Below, in pieces: positions 22,901-26,612 of a stretch of 28,042 nucleotides of DNA; position 1 is the stretch's first letter; each line of letters begins with the position of its first letter. The DNA is from a virus: positions 1 to 28,042 of IMG/VR virus record IMGVR_UViG_3300008107_000342. One strand, 5' to 3'. Made by a program: the position numbers and the translations under genes. The notes under the pieces are model-generated. The model searched no databases and had not been told where the DNA came from. It saw only the letters and a list, made by a program, of their open reading frames with translations.

Positions 22901-23388
22901 TCAGGAGCATCCGATTCTGCAAGTGCTTTGCGATAAGCGGCAGGATCCTTGGTGACCTTCGGATTGAAGACGATCTGACCACCTACGAAGGCAGCGCCAC
23001 GGTTTCCGTCGATGACATCCTTGTACGCCTTCTCGTCAGGAGCTTTCGCGGCAAGCCTCTGCTGCTCGCTGCTGATGATGTTGACGTAGTTGTCGTAGTC
23101 AGCATTGACTTCCTCGGGAGTCGGATCGGCACCAATCTCGGAAGAGAGGCGGCGACGGGTCTGGAGTTCCTTGAGTTTGAACTTCTGGAAGGACTCCGGG
23201 TTGTCGAATCCTCCAGCCTGAAGCTGATAGTTCTGAGTGTCCTTGACCCACTTGTCGAAGATCGGCATCCGCTGCTCAGGTGGAAGCGAGTAGATCAGGC
23301 TTTCCTGTTCAATCTCGCTCCACTTCTTGGGAGCCTGCGGCTGTGTCTGTGGTTGGGAAGGAAGACCAGTTCCATCAATCGATTCCAT
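7945..23388 (-). CDS. Giant polyvalent virion-type protein (5147 aa)
   Basis: One uninterrupted frame encodes about 560 kDa. By residue: 1-420 hydrophilic N-terminal region; 425-760 four Ala/Gly-rich hydrophobic segments; 790-815 Ala-Pro repeat; 878-914 E3-binding-like domain; 915-1595 small unknown domains between Pro/Ala/Glu linkers; 1595-2060 SF2 helicase; 2240-2420 HELVH peptidase; 2491-2755 ADP-ribosyltransferase-like; 2955-3120 methyltransferase-like; 3215-3400 HEFWH peptidase; 3495-3790 LPD23-like with HEIQH; 3927-4020 coiled coil; 4460-4830 hydrophobic C-terminal segments. This mix matches phage polyvalent proteins, thought to enter with the DNA and disarm host defence. It follows two internal-virion-type genes, much as T7 gp16 follows gp14-gp15. 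The leader has no clear Shine-Dalgarno sequence. Whether it is cleaved after synthesis is unknown. Confidence 0.92.
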   Translation of the reverse strand: MESIDGTGLPSQPQTQPQAPKKWSEIEQESLIYSLPPEQRMPIFDKWVKDTQNYQLQAGGFDNPESFQKFKLKELQTRRRLSSEIGADPTPEEVNADYDNYVNIISSEQQRLAAKAPDEKAYKDVIDGNRGAAFVGGQIVFNPKVTKDPAAYRKALAESDAPDDIKLIYAGKRDEEDKKSVVTRRNELASRVITPKVADKVVSAIQEGNEILGFDVGTPQSPAIVKDKSGTWSVVDPDYVNWDESIVGGIATKVLPAANAQYKPMPELNEFQKKYGLTDEEIQTDYLEALKRSAPTSISRWVTNADSLEDYVPVLNSKVRVLDPDVKPKVFVPNADLAFDKEAYDAVVDKAKAPDEAKALAKETRTQIAESIAAPTFDLLLRNRDDFAPYAKDAKDPQAKVAAVSRYYKDKRDQAWYNDIGEFFSQGIGGIGTGLTRLVNLANVVPAMFGDVEAAERAAAVQKAENEKAQAAEMVGSRMGAPTTIKLTRDVAAVLPDLVAQIAISMATGGIGASAAAGSLAARTGVSYAAARGAISAAMANAERGAVRAAVSRIPSIAAGSVDDLADAAIATAKQMSSKNPLKGGLGLQQAVSAATAGMSSMGGTFPEVYSQLRNEGMAPAKALDAARNAAAISGAITGLITYGFSAAGAGGAEDIGTMSQRKDGEFTVRDLVAAGLPDVLRSEYGKQAVIKTAKGILGKAGSEGLEEGLDQFIGGISQYLTNPSAEAQDKKVSDIIQESLYAGALGFIVGGGAAVGGQIRQTAGGLTAAQIEAEMAGLAGAPPTPPAAPAPAPAPAPAPAPAPAPAPAPATPPPPVAPAAAPPAAGPIPPAPTAPGAAAVPPSPVPPPAGAATVVSPTGTTTASTAASTTVVSAQPLGATRLATRLASQFGVDITTVTPSGANNTVTPNDIRNAARQKQLAEAEQNGVAPPEELPLPPPPPNPLLSEAVGMQIQYEGYEGTLIDDEGRPALQTPDGTVIDIPATFLADEAVNALGITVTGDAAQDRAEVLRMYGETEGEALQIIFGGITTDTDSVVDMAELGVSLLQRKGRKTIRVQNTPEFARMARGITDEQILLAEEQITQAIETTKTQTGISDDLKQKITAKLEGDLNILSLFIESRDSWQNGLVPRDIGVPSETRQATAASPVTAQRTNPAAVNAASVAAVVSQVPGASITGAALQQAANTAPPVPVEAAPATAQPPVEAAPAAEPAASTAVEEPAVEAKPATRDATKPEQMTKDELSAFRKSEAIKTAKDDLSKAKDGTDNPYAFGFKSKAALVRAREDALQKATSEDQDPDVFGTVIEAANQKRPIFAGLIDSLSDVDRTISPGPMGEPGGVVRSARKQLIDSIEEKGYVKEGDLYVFKGEKEVAAVKATDEPSVEAPVEATVETKPTEAEQKPNIQPVGDEELTAVEKKALALTKLKGTEQRTEDITFIPDSLMTASRRNSLRTERESRQMSDPRGGKFIEIKRYGDVIGDPTQGGWAIIDRRAVIAERRARTKPAEAPASPVEAATEPVAAPAAPKEETPSPAPKAEAPVEEPKAAVEPEVKAPPVQGKAVEKKTRRLARDQVIDVVPVNKDIPDYVDPAIKSKMYQMQIDGANAVINSMESIGAALNGDGTGVGKTRQIIAVAKYYADKGDTVFIISKNDALGKPYESDPPKLTGSMDNDSADMGVSLNLFVDQKPEKGKIYVGAYHRIEAENIPAGSVVIFDEANELANTFGEHPNDPVRKEWATKFRKIIESARKISYYTATPGDKVHQFAYLHKVLGFATPNDFLGEMINRGARVVSDRRRPGEYKVVYSKADSKNKLFPWINELMVGAGNNGGFIKREISYEGVSVQFMDVKGTSDENPWSSYYKDALAKMDAFIMAGWKILAPDSAALYAAELTKIGSTVDLLKNELSNNRSVVVFTSRIKPMDVRISKKIQGMYEEETIQMVGFQLESPVELLKNELKKNNIEFSELHSKSKKKASQVQKDFQSGKTKVIIASLESGGTGINLDDTVGNNPRTIIYTFAPYRGVSAVQGNGRIWRSSTIQNDNSPNRIVTITATDISLDTSRASVLSKKLQLMGAAIGGDAVSRIPMSDEDFSTEMLTGLELPEDEGASQFETGKKKEAKVFGPIEVKWKETKPGAKFKFSAPAPQELSDWFKSVGRNNPLGVVVFQTDSGSMLAVSNETHPPEAFATNGPASLSRKPGTTEDGSPNPNVTDDLSVSAYTGRPYTPAEARKAGVTRIASDLGLVNGNQESVFGALEKISKSGNRRHRKVAKDLLKVLQGTDVTVQMISVDPSKNGWFDPATGTVYLNLDGPHETGIVETLLHELVHAGTERAISNPATPAQKALVDSLQKQMDSARKAAADLIKSKLGKDVDLTNWRGLVNAARMLNDYDFFDVVYGLSSLSEFATHATTSKAFQKFLSGVGKDGKPLGLFDRFVRSIAKYFTGQTDIATDVYNDIISLIGSADKGSVRMPNIDREKFGELVGKPASESRGVTPQMDAEYLSAVERGDMDEAQRLVDQAAMAAKFQRELWHGTTVTKYIEGKSIEGDASAREKLKDLADKYGISDWSSVASIFERWVEYGMATENGITVEDAGEARRLYESSKGTSERGKEAIGFDVFSMPSEGIELGVHLGTEQQAESFGETFRFWVNISNPLRLPDLGTWNYQSVMREARKRGAKISEEEYEVVFNARDENQALRDLLIQKGYDGIVYRNEAEGYGDSFIAFKPSQIKSADPVTRDDQGNVIPLSQRFNPESPDIRFSESRGIIDQQLALYAPDLKVFVEPGVKDPIAYNGIGLVINEEAVSEMDGDDVRLQTQRAALASRFAADNPLAADVIQKPDLLFPALMGDSVRTGVARSLMDASRFAADNGMQPLAMDLGTKADAFGATGIMLSEARGIGFSDSDYISAMKSGNTELAQLMIDDGSVKMNRKIFEELNVRPEATQIGTTIHSRLKSAGVISNDDFKNGLVYGDGKGAASADLGADSYEPFPPSDFKPTYSGDRSAGVGDAIEKKYDTILNTFVLNVVDPQTRDFIVKDIANLLNKGGRAVIVTRGTDVLNSKPVQDFRGMSRLQRKGKTLTYQKGFTQQELISYLSEVLGDGFDVSPVRGGSSSDVRVQFIKTTNENLPNPLPIQVVSPASEARGVTPDGVRRFDLVDAVRAAKAGEASTPFVALNEAINANTELTRRIKAESERRKAPYARGKGAILQQIITAGNSGRLPKEAIKPITDFVNSVSEKALEDTRISLSVKPKSSTFDFTESLVTLALNGLGSSPNEIDRTAVHEFWHGLSRFIPDEEIEKMRVDYVKAVKKYIAKNPWFVPFIGRTHLNEDQYDDLSRMLSKEEMDSIPWKEWETLDNGKRVRGIKWDKENYRLFRLDEWVVENGADLVRRKQERPTTFLGKIARLIRDFIDTLKQALGDPYLRALDAMTMPDEAFNAVIQRDGPIEEYPPVMYGGVAEGMNNQFVLGMYAGEKSLENMPEERRVFMQDSLDAAKAMAAAGKTSEEIRAVTGWFPGKYDGKMRWEVPDNEAELRLSEYRQKRKDGSSQEDIVREFFQAKQQSAMELALKKAYNLKGKDLIDFSRRFDSEKKKENLGVYSFYLNEENRSRGRIPLSYILKHDQLFDLYPELRFMPVSFNADDMEASPFAIGAFDRSFNGISLNPIYAFKNEQDSLSTVLHEIQHAIQQIEGFARGSSETGMKAVFAEANRIPNTPEARALWGDERVDAANKIKSAVNQYDKTSAFKMYQRAAGEIESRDVQARQALTPEQRAAVAPYSSENIAPEDAIVLYSTARGYTPAPGTYVAVPSSGWMAVTGWIASKFRSRGNLTQAGLEVAIMNEQEKKAAANAARFLGNNLGKQIEKVFGRTEKDTKNFRVFTTDSSGKPSFTRPYASRAEADAFAAKMGYTDFMVATPEELMNIALGNSMPSLTPKQEEELEAIRERGIAAVQAKTDKLTEQYLRDNAALIEKIRKSGGTAAELDKLKDNREIFQKEMLKYNDSLKALFEEKYKEVNRKFLLENKEKFLSLQANAKMFLPDSILNEIEEARAAIDGRSKEIAGIDYLMKDGMMRIVFSAQEGIYVTRAYEAFESKNREDYVNFLNEAYRSTVGGEMVGGKPLKYREIARERITPLVNVLTGKIIEKRAKDIIAEQNADMVSDLRDEMRIMDEKSMYKKDRKDKEMDMYLYLSDEYILVRAKNEVKRRRAQYRMEFIRGIANYLVSNPALLGLPTGAKKKEIRAAAMKMGRDAYNDPDSFDKLITDSAIDRIKLLKYKLISMGDALNLARWQYKTSENLRVTGKPDTSGIKWRTSIGNNQKQSFIEALNSDFQKNLDFILGAPVSGSGGKGVADSWQKLNDEILMHRDNIPAYMRKFWGETESPVQRVTETITKQASLIADAVFRENIAKLGLEEGWAVKKEDYDSNPNKYLGYKRIIEGDEGYEDNPLADIYIDGNIYNSLEIRRSGNQPSNNAFKAIGYMVGAALWNATSGLMRGAVRNLASFPSWGMNSGQNLANPITMARVISNFGIASGAIAEHLATVPRVKGGTEGDPVFWKWNKNLLSGLLQLYSFTGPGSKVFGGVSGVIGTISDVTGRAEKESDRKAFQDLYTRAVNVGVADNNIERNDMARLLGYEDELTRRPITGGKLARFLPSWMRPDDMQGAMDYLVQTAKSTAGNRTEYYSSMDSVTKITFWLSEMEEQAKIHAKDKAQFNEWRGENGMFQNLPKELQIKAANNINDTIQSDSRVLEGVNQFRKNGWGKILSPFLASKTEFIRTAMNSYRIALDEMKNGVNQKEKIRGARRLVSALTGHIGYPIVAKFLAVAVMRMVGGGDDEEKEGVTLDSSQIDSLRKLLPEWAQNKVLAGRAYANGEIDWADVSFQLPFGWSNEIVISAKKAIDKASADDILAVEVTMQIVSDFIGNFASRQIAVEAASNALSGFDRVRNKTIWEKDDSVYVKIAKGIKYYMNAAGYPGDVRDAIKMYKAAYGIEENGSKYKMDAVLLSMLTGQSIRTQKIDEMYLAQMRQAQDDLRIVNRSLYQSALRDANDVEPEDVIADTKLAMTRHAEIMRELGQMFSSATSLLEAGGMTPRDAKKKILAIMRSEEVKLDQRDERAIANQYIPPWRGSDVTERKIRRFDRKYDDGRLEAYLDAIRR
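8899..10011 (-). other. Giant protein: C-terminal membrane-interacting region
   Basis: Residues 4460-4830 include hydrophobic stretches IGYMVGAALWNATSGLMRGA and IGYPIVAKFLAVAVMRMVGG, separated by helical segments such as LSPFLASKTEFIRTAM. The pattern resembles the LPD38-like C-terminal part of other polyvalent proteins and could form or line a channel during DNA entry. The domain name is tentative. Confidence 0.5.
11329..11610 (-). other. Giant protein: long coiled coil
   Basis: Residues 3927-4020 are almost entirely charged and helical (QEEELEAIRERGIAAVQAKT, LRDNAALIEKIRK, NREIFQKEMLKYNDSLKALF) with heptad-like spacing of Leu and Ile. This probably separates the enzymatic region from the C-terminal part, or mediates oligomerisation in the virion. 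Confidence 0.6.
12019..12906 (-). other. Giant protein: LPD23-like domain with HEIQH peptidase motif
   Basis: Residues 3495-3790 contain TGWFPGKYDGKMRWEVPD, LKHDQLFDLYPELRFMPV, then VLHEIQHAIQQIEGFARG (HEIQH 3673-3677) and GEIESRDVQARQALTPEQRA. This order matches the large polyvalent-protein-associated domain I know as LPD23, which has a zincin-like motif. A conserved closing strand (AIVLYSTARG) ends the module. Parts of it are AT-rich. Confidence 0.72.
13189..13746 (-). other. Giant protein: HEFWH metallopeptidase domain
   Basis: Residues 3215-3400 include TAVHEFWHGLSRFIPDEEIE with HEFWH at 3277-3281. Near residue 3371, LDEWVVENGADLVRRK could supply the distal glutamate ligand of a gluzincin. 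A zinc peptidase is likely. Its target could be the giant protein itself or a host protein. Confidence 0.65.
14029..14526 (-). other. Giant protein: SAM-dependent methyltransferase-like domain
   Basis: Residues 2955-3120 carry VYGDGKGAASADLGADSYEP (motif I and the acidic loop after it), then KKYDTILNTFVLNVVDPQTR (motif IV region) and IANLLNKGGRAVIVTRG (motifs V-VI). This is a class I Rossmann methyltransferase pattern similar to those linked with phosphorothioation clusters and polyvalent proteins. There is no NPPY/DPPY motif, so it is probably not an adenine-N6 enzyme. Motif I is somewhat degenerate. The DNA is AT-richer than its flanks. Confidence 0.68.
15124..15918 (-). other. Giant protein: ADP-ribosyltransferase-like module (ART-PolyVal)
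   Basis: Residues 2491-2755 begin with a helical adapter (AEYLSAVERGDMDEAQRLVD), then LWHGTT (2524), FGETFRFWVNISNPLRLPDL, a GYDGIVYRNE segment, SFIAFKPSQIKSADP and NPESPDIRFSESRG. The WHGT opening, NPL-LPDLG and FKPSQIKSA elements are hallmarks of the ADP-ribosyltransferase domain of polyvalent proteins. It probably modifies a host target using NAD. Confidence 0.78.
16129..16671 (-). other. Giant protein: HELVH metallopeptidase domain
   Basis: Around residues 2240-2420 the sequence GWFDPATGTVYLNLDGPHET precedes TLLHELVHAGTERAIS, with HELVH at 2318-2322. A downstream LSSLSEFATHATTSKAF could provide the third zinc ligand. This resembles zincin-fold peptidases found in phage polyvalent proteins. 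Confidence 0.68.
17209..18606 (-). other. Giant protein: SF2 helicase (Strawberry-notch/DarB-like)
   Basis: Residues 1595-2060 contain all core SF2 elements: a Q-motif-like MYQMQIDGANAVINSM, Walker A GDGTGVGKT (about 1618), Walker B IFDEANEL (about 1711), SYYTATPGD (about 1750), ASLESGGTGINLDD (motif V) and VQGNGRIWRSST (motif VI). DEAN replaces the usual DEAH, as in Strawberry-notch-type helicases and antirestriction proteins such as P1 DarB. It probably translocates on entering DNA and counters restriction. Confidence 0.85.
20647..20757 (-). other. Giant protein: E3-binding (peripheral subunit-binding)-like domain
   Basis: Residues 878-914 read ATRLATRLASQFGVDITTV, TPSGANNTVTPNDIRNAA. This follows the 35-residue peripheral subunit-binding domain of 2-oxoacid dehydrogenase E2 (R-x-x-A-x-x-x-G-V-D-x-x-x-V-x-x-(S/T)-G-x-x-x-x-(V/I)-x-x-x-D-(V/I)). 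It is preceded by an Ala-Pro linker, as in E2 enzymes. Confidence 0.7.
20957..21026 (-). repeat. Hexanucleotide microsatellite (gcaggt)n encoding Ala-Pro
   Basis: The + strand reads gcaggt repeated without interruption for 70 bases (11 full units plus gcag). In the giant gene this encodes about 11 Pro-Ala pairs, a stiff extended linker. Hexamer units keep the frame, so replication slippage would alter linker length without breaking the protein. Confidence 0.95.
21110..22130 (-). other. Giant protein: N-terminal hydrophobic segments
   Basis: Residues about 425-760 include GIGGIGTGLTRLVNLANVV, DLVAQIAISMATGGIGASAA, AAISGAITGLITYGFSAAGA and YAGALGFIVGGGAAVGGQI. These Gly/Ala-rich amphipathic or transmembrane stretches resemble the membrane-inserting parts of ejected virion proteins. 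They could form a conduit through the host envelope. Confidence 0.55.
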
Positions 23389-23435
23389 GCCTCACGGCTT
23401 ACCGTCAGAGTAGGAATAGATCAAGTATGAATTGA

Positions 23436-24470
23436 TCAGAACGAGTCTTCGGCACCACCACCGGGAGACATTCCGCCGGATCCGCCATCACCGATCATGG
23501 ATTCAATGCGCTTCTTGTACATGTCCATCTCCTTCTTTGCCTCTGGATCCTGGTCATCCTTGTACCTGTTTGAGGCATCTTCGTAGAACCTGTAGAATGC
23601 ACGCAGCTTTTCTGCGTCCTGCTGACTCTTCGCAATCCGCTGCTCCTTCTCCTCGGCAAACCTTGTGCGCTGGCTTTTGTACTGACTGAACGCGGATGCC
23701 ATCTGCGCCCGCTGGGCAGGAGTCAGGTTCTGCTTGAGCCGTTCGGCAATCGGCAGACCAGTAGCCGGATCTGTGATCTGTTCGACGAACTGCTCGCGGA
23801 TACCAGGCTTCGACTGAGACATCCAGTCCAGAGCTTCAATGTACGGAGCGGACTGCGAAACGCTCAGGGCGTTCATCATGGCCTGCTTGCGCCTCCCTTC
23901 CGGCGTGAGCATTGCAGACTGAGGACCACCGTCCTGATACGCCTGAAACACAGACATGGCAGCAGGGTTGTCTCCAAGCCTCGTCATGAAGCCGGAATCA
24001 ACCGTTGACTCGTACCGCTGCTGATCACGGATCCGCTGCTGCTGCTCTGCTTCCATCCTTGCCGGAAGATCCGCCATGCTGGCTTCTGCCTGCGCTCCCT
24101 CCAGCTTTAATGCGCTCGCAGAGGATTGCGTCTGAAGAGGAACGAGACCACGACTGGCACCATACTGCTCTGCATTCAGTTGAGCTTGAGCGATAGCCGC
24201 AGCCTCGGAGAACGGAAGGATCCTGCCAGCGCTTGCCGCTCTTGCCCGCTCCATTTCATTCTGCGCCATCCGTGTCTGGATGTCGTCGTACTCGGACCTG
24301 TACTTCGCAGTGTCCATCTTCAACTCTGCGGCATACTGAGGACTGATTGATCCTCCGAATGCATTGCGGGCCGCGCCAACTGGGATGGTTGACTGGAAGT
24401 ACGAAGAAGGCGCAGGTTCGCCGTAGAGGCTTGCTCTGGCTTTCTGGATATTGTTTGGAGGAGGTGCCAT
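23436..24470 (-). CDS. Internal-virion-type Gln/Ala-rich protein (344 aa)
   Basis: The protein is rich in Gln, Ala, Ser and Arg and is largely helical (QTRMAQNEMERARAASAGR, EAEQQQRIRDQQRYES, FAEEKEQRIAKSQQDAEKLR), with a Gly-rich flexible end (GGSGGMSPGGGAEDSF). There is no signal peptide or enzymatic motif. It sits between another Gln/Ala-rich protein and the giant gene, an arrangement like ejected core proteins of podoviruses. Its start is 11 bases after the upstream stop, with no Shine-Dalgarno sequence. Role inferred from composition and place only. Confidence 0.72.
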   Translation of the reverse strand: MAPPPNNIQKARASLYGEPAPSSYFQSTIPVGAARNAFGGSISPQYAAELKMDTAKYRSEYDDIQTRMAQNEMERARAASAGRILPFSEAAAIAQAQLNAEQYGASRGLVPLQTQSSASALKLEGAQAEASMADLPARMEAEQQQRIRDQQRYESTVDSGFMTRLGDNPAAMSVFQAYQDGGPQSAMLTPEGRRKQAMMNALSVSQSAPYIEALDWMSQSKPGIREQFVEQITDPATGLPIAERLKQNLTPAQRAQMASAFSQYKSQRTRFAEEKEQRIAKSQQDAEKLRAFYRFYEDASNRYKDDQDPEAKKEMDMYKKRIESMIGDGGSGGMSPGGGAEDSF

Positions 24471-24481
24471 TGTCTTGATGC

Positions 24482-25675
24482 TTACCTTTTGATTCCGGCG
24501 AGGAGTTTGGCTCGACGTTCCAGTTCTGCCTTCTGGCGTTTCTCGTATTCAGCCTTGCCTTTGAGGTACTCCTCTTCGTCTGGATTGACTTCCTTCTCTT
24601 TCTCAATCCTTGCTTTCCGGCCAAGCTGATACGGACCAGGCGTTGGGATGTATGTACCCTCACTGGCTACAGTGGGTCTCGGTGGAGAAATTCTTGGTGG
24701 AGCAACCAGATCCGGTCTTTCTGCGGCAAGCTGCGTTGCTGGTTTCGGAACTCCAGTCATCCGATCAAAAATATCAAAAGAACTGTCCTTTGCCTCAAGA
24801 TCCATCTGATCACGCAGGTTCTCTCCGGTCTGCTTCTTGATTCTTGCCTGCTCGCTTTCAAGACCTGCAACAGCAAGATCCCTTGATGCGGTTCCCGCTG
24901 CCTTCTCTGCTTCCGACTGAGCATTCATTCTTCCAATATCAGAAAGATTCCTCATGGCAGTAGCCATTGTTCCGCTGAGACGCCCAGCGCTTTCTCGGAT
25001 CTGTCTTTGCCTGCGCTGCTGTGCGCTCTCGGCAAGCATGTTCACGGAACTCTCTGGCAGGTTCTGCTTGAGACCCTGATAGTATTTCTTGCCAGCATCA
25101 GTAAACTGAATCTTTCCACCAACATTCTCGGTCAGCTTCGGAGAAGGAGGAGTCAGTACCTGCGGTCTGCTAGCGAGCATGTCTTTGCCGTACTTAGAAA
25201 GCGGAACGCCTGCACCCCTTGCTTCCGACACGATCCCCATGCGGTCTTCATCCGTCTCGGCATCCTTGTACCGATCACGGAACTGCTGCGTGATGTCCGA
25301 CTGGGACGGCATTGCTGGCTTCGCCGCTTGCGTTGCTGCTGTAGTCGCCTGATTACCTCCCTGCTGTGCCATACGAGCCTGCGGTTGCATTGCCTTGTAA
25401 GCATCAAGACCGCTGACAGGAGGAGGTGCCTGTCCGAGTTTCTCGAAACCTTGCTCGTAATCCCGTTCCCCGGCGGCAGCGACATCCTCGGCTCGGACTG
25501 TCCCTCCGATCTTGAGTCCGGCTTTCCTGCCCAGTTCGGTGACGGCAAGCGCACCCATGTAGTCGCCCTTCCGTTTCGCCTGACGATAGCCTTGCGTCAG
25601 CAACGACTGGCGTTGACGGGCAAAGTCTCTGGATGCCCTGAGTTGATCAGGTTCTGAAAGTGATCCGATAGCCAT
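24482..25675 (-). CDS. Internal-virion-type Gln/Ala/Lys-rich protein (397 aa)
   Basis: The N-terminal third is basic and helical (DFARQRQSLLTQGYRQAKRK), followed by Gln/Ala-rich low complexity (PQARMAQQGGNQATTAATQA), a middle helical segment (NLPESSVNMLAESAQQRRQR) and a highly charged C-terminus (LGRKARIEKEKEVNPDEEE ... RRAKLLAGIKR). It has no recognised catalytic motif. Position and composition suggest a minor virion or ejection protein that precedes the 344-aa protein in the operon. The leader aaaacc before its ATG is G-free. It contains VSEARGAG, probably an accidental match to the giant protein's junction motif. Confidence 0.72.
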   Translation of the reverse strand: MAIGSLSEPDQLRASRDFARQRQSLLTQGYRQAKRKGDYMGALAVTELGRKAGLKIGGTVRAEDVAAAGERDYEQGFEKLGQAPPPVSGLDAYKAMQPQARMAQQGGNQATTAATQAAKPAMPSQSDITQQFRDRYKDAETDEDRMGIVSEARGAGVPLSKYGKDMLASRPQVLTPPSPKLTENVGGKIQFTDAGKKYYQGLKQNLPESSVNMLAESAQQRRQRQIRESAGRLSGTMATAMRNLSDIGRMNAQSEAEKAAGTASRDLAVAGLESEQARIKKQTGENLRDQMDLEAKDSSFDIFDRMTGVPKPATQLAAERPDLVAPPRISPPRPTVASEGTYIPTPGPYQLGRKARIEKEKEVNPDEEEYLKGKAEYEKRQKAELERRAKLLAGIKR

Positions 25676-25681
25676 GGTTTT

Positions 25682-26065
25682 TTAGAAGTATGGATTGATT
25701 GGTTTGTTCCCCGCTCCCCAGATTTCAATCTGCGGATACCCCTTGGCTCCACCCCTAGACTGCGACAGTTCCTTCTGGAGAGACTGTTCGACGAGGCTCC
25801 AGTGGTATGTGGCTCTGTCGAGGTCTGCGTTATCTTCGGCAGTAATCCCGAGGAACGCATGCTTGAGGACGGTCGTGTTATCCAAGTAGACGATGTCGGT
25901 GTTGGACGTGAGTTGCCGGAACTTGAGTTTTGCGATTCCGCTGATTGTCCACTCCCCAGTGGCATCATCTGGAACCTGAGGAACCGAGTACCTGCGGTAT
26001 TCAGTGACACCGTCACCCGGCATCAGAACGGCATACAGGTAGTCATCGGAGTCTTTGACCGTCAC
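25682..26065 (-). CDS. C-terminal half of adaptor-like structural protein (probable frameshift partner)
   Basis: The 127-residue frame opens VKDSDDYLYAVLMPGDGVTE and YRRYSVPQVPDD, then has SNTDIVYLDNTTVLKHAFL and AEDNADLDRATYHWSLVEQS. These look like the second half of a virion protein family of about 300 residues rather than a complete protein. Reading upstream in this frame gives TNRVTVKDSDD, which continues directly from the preceding gene if one base is skipped near 26070. It may alternatively be expressed from its own ATG at 26063-26065, overlapping the upstream frame by 23 bases. Confidence 0.65.
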   Translation of the reverse strand: MTVKDSDDYLYAVLMPGDGVTEYRRYSVPQVPDDATGEWTISGIAKLKFRQLTSNTDIVYLDNTTVLKHAFLGITAEDNADLDRATYHWSLVEQSLQKELSQSRGGAKGYPQIEIWGAGNKPINPYF

Positions 26066-26573
26066 ACGGTTTGGTCAGCGTGATTGTTGACAGTCCGGTC
26101 AGTGATTGAGTCCAGACCGTCCTGCCGTCCTCGGTGACGTAGTCAACCCGGATGGAATCTGCCGCATCCCAGGTTCCGTTGATCAGCGTGAAGATCATTT
26201 CCTCCAGTCCGGGGATCGGAAGATCTGACATTGTCGGAATGAATCCTTCATCGGTCAGACCGAAGAAGAACGAGACAGGACGCTCAAGAAACCCAGGACC
26301 AGTTGTCTGGTACTCGTAGTGCTGTCCTCTGATCTCAGCCGGGGTGTCATTGATCCTTACGGACAGCAGGGATTCATAGTCTTCCGGCAGGCAGATGTAC
26401 CCGGCAGAGACATCAAGCTCAACCTCCTGCTGCAACGCCCTCCAGTTCCCCATGTTGTAGAGCCTCGGGAGAACTTGGTTGAGCATCGGAAGGATGCTCG
26501 TAGCGGCAGAGTGACCGTCTGCCACAGGGAGATATGTGGAGAGGACTGAGTTGATCTGCGCTACTGTTCTCAT
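26043..26573 (-). CDS. N-terminal half of adaptor-like structural protein
   Basis: The 176-residue frame begins MRTVAQINSVLSTYLPVADG and contains LPMLNQVLPRLYNMGNW and VSAGYICLPEDYESLLSV. This pattern resembles head-tail adaptor or tail-tube-A-like proteins of short-tailed phages. The last residues after LSTITLTK (PCDGQRLR) look like out-of-frame read-through, and the natural continuation lies in the +1 frame. The length is normal for a shorter adaptor, so a real two-gene arrangement cannot be excluded. Assignment as an adaptor is tentative. Confidence 0.65.
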   Translation of the reverse strand: MRTVAQINSVLSTYLPVADGHSAATSILPMLNQVLPRLYNMGNWRALQQEVELDVSAGYICLPEDYESLLSVRINDTPAEIRGQHYEYQTTGPGFLERPVSFFFGLTDEGFIPTMSDLPIPGLEEMIFTLINGTWDAADSIRVDYVTEDGRTVWTQSLTGLSTITLTKPCDGQRLR

Positions 26574-26612
26574 CTTTGGGAGGTTACATTCCGTGGTTTC
26601 TCATGCAAGTGC

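Noticed and set aside
25205-25225. SEARG in the 397-aa virion-type protein as a further processing junction
   Set aside because: The single match lies within a helical segment, not at a domain border, and lacks the flanking hydrophobic strand; probably chance.
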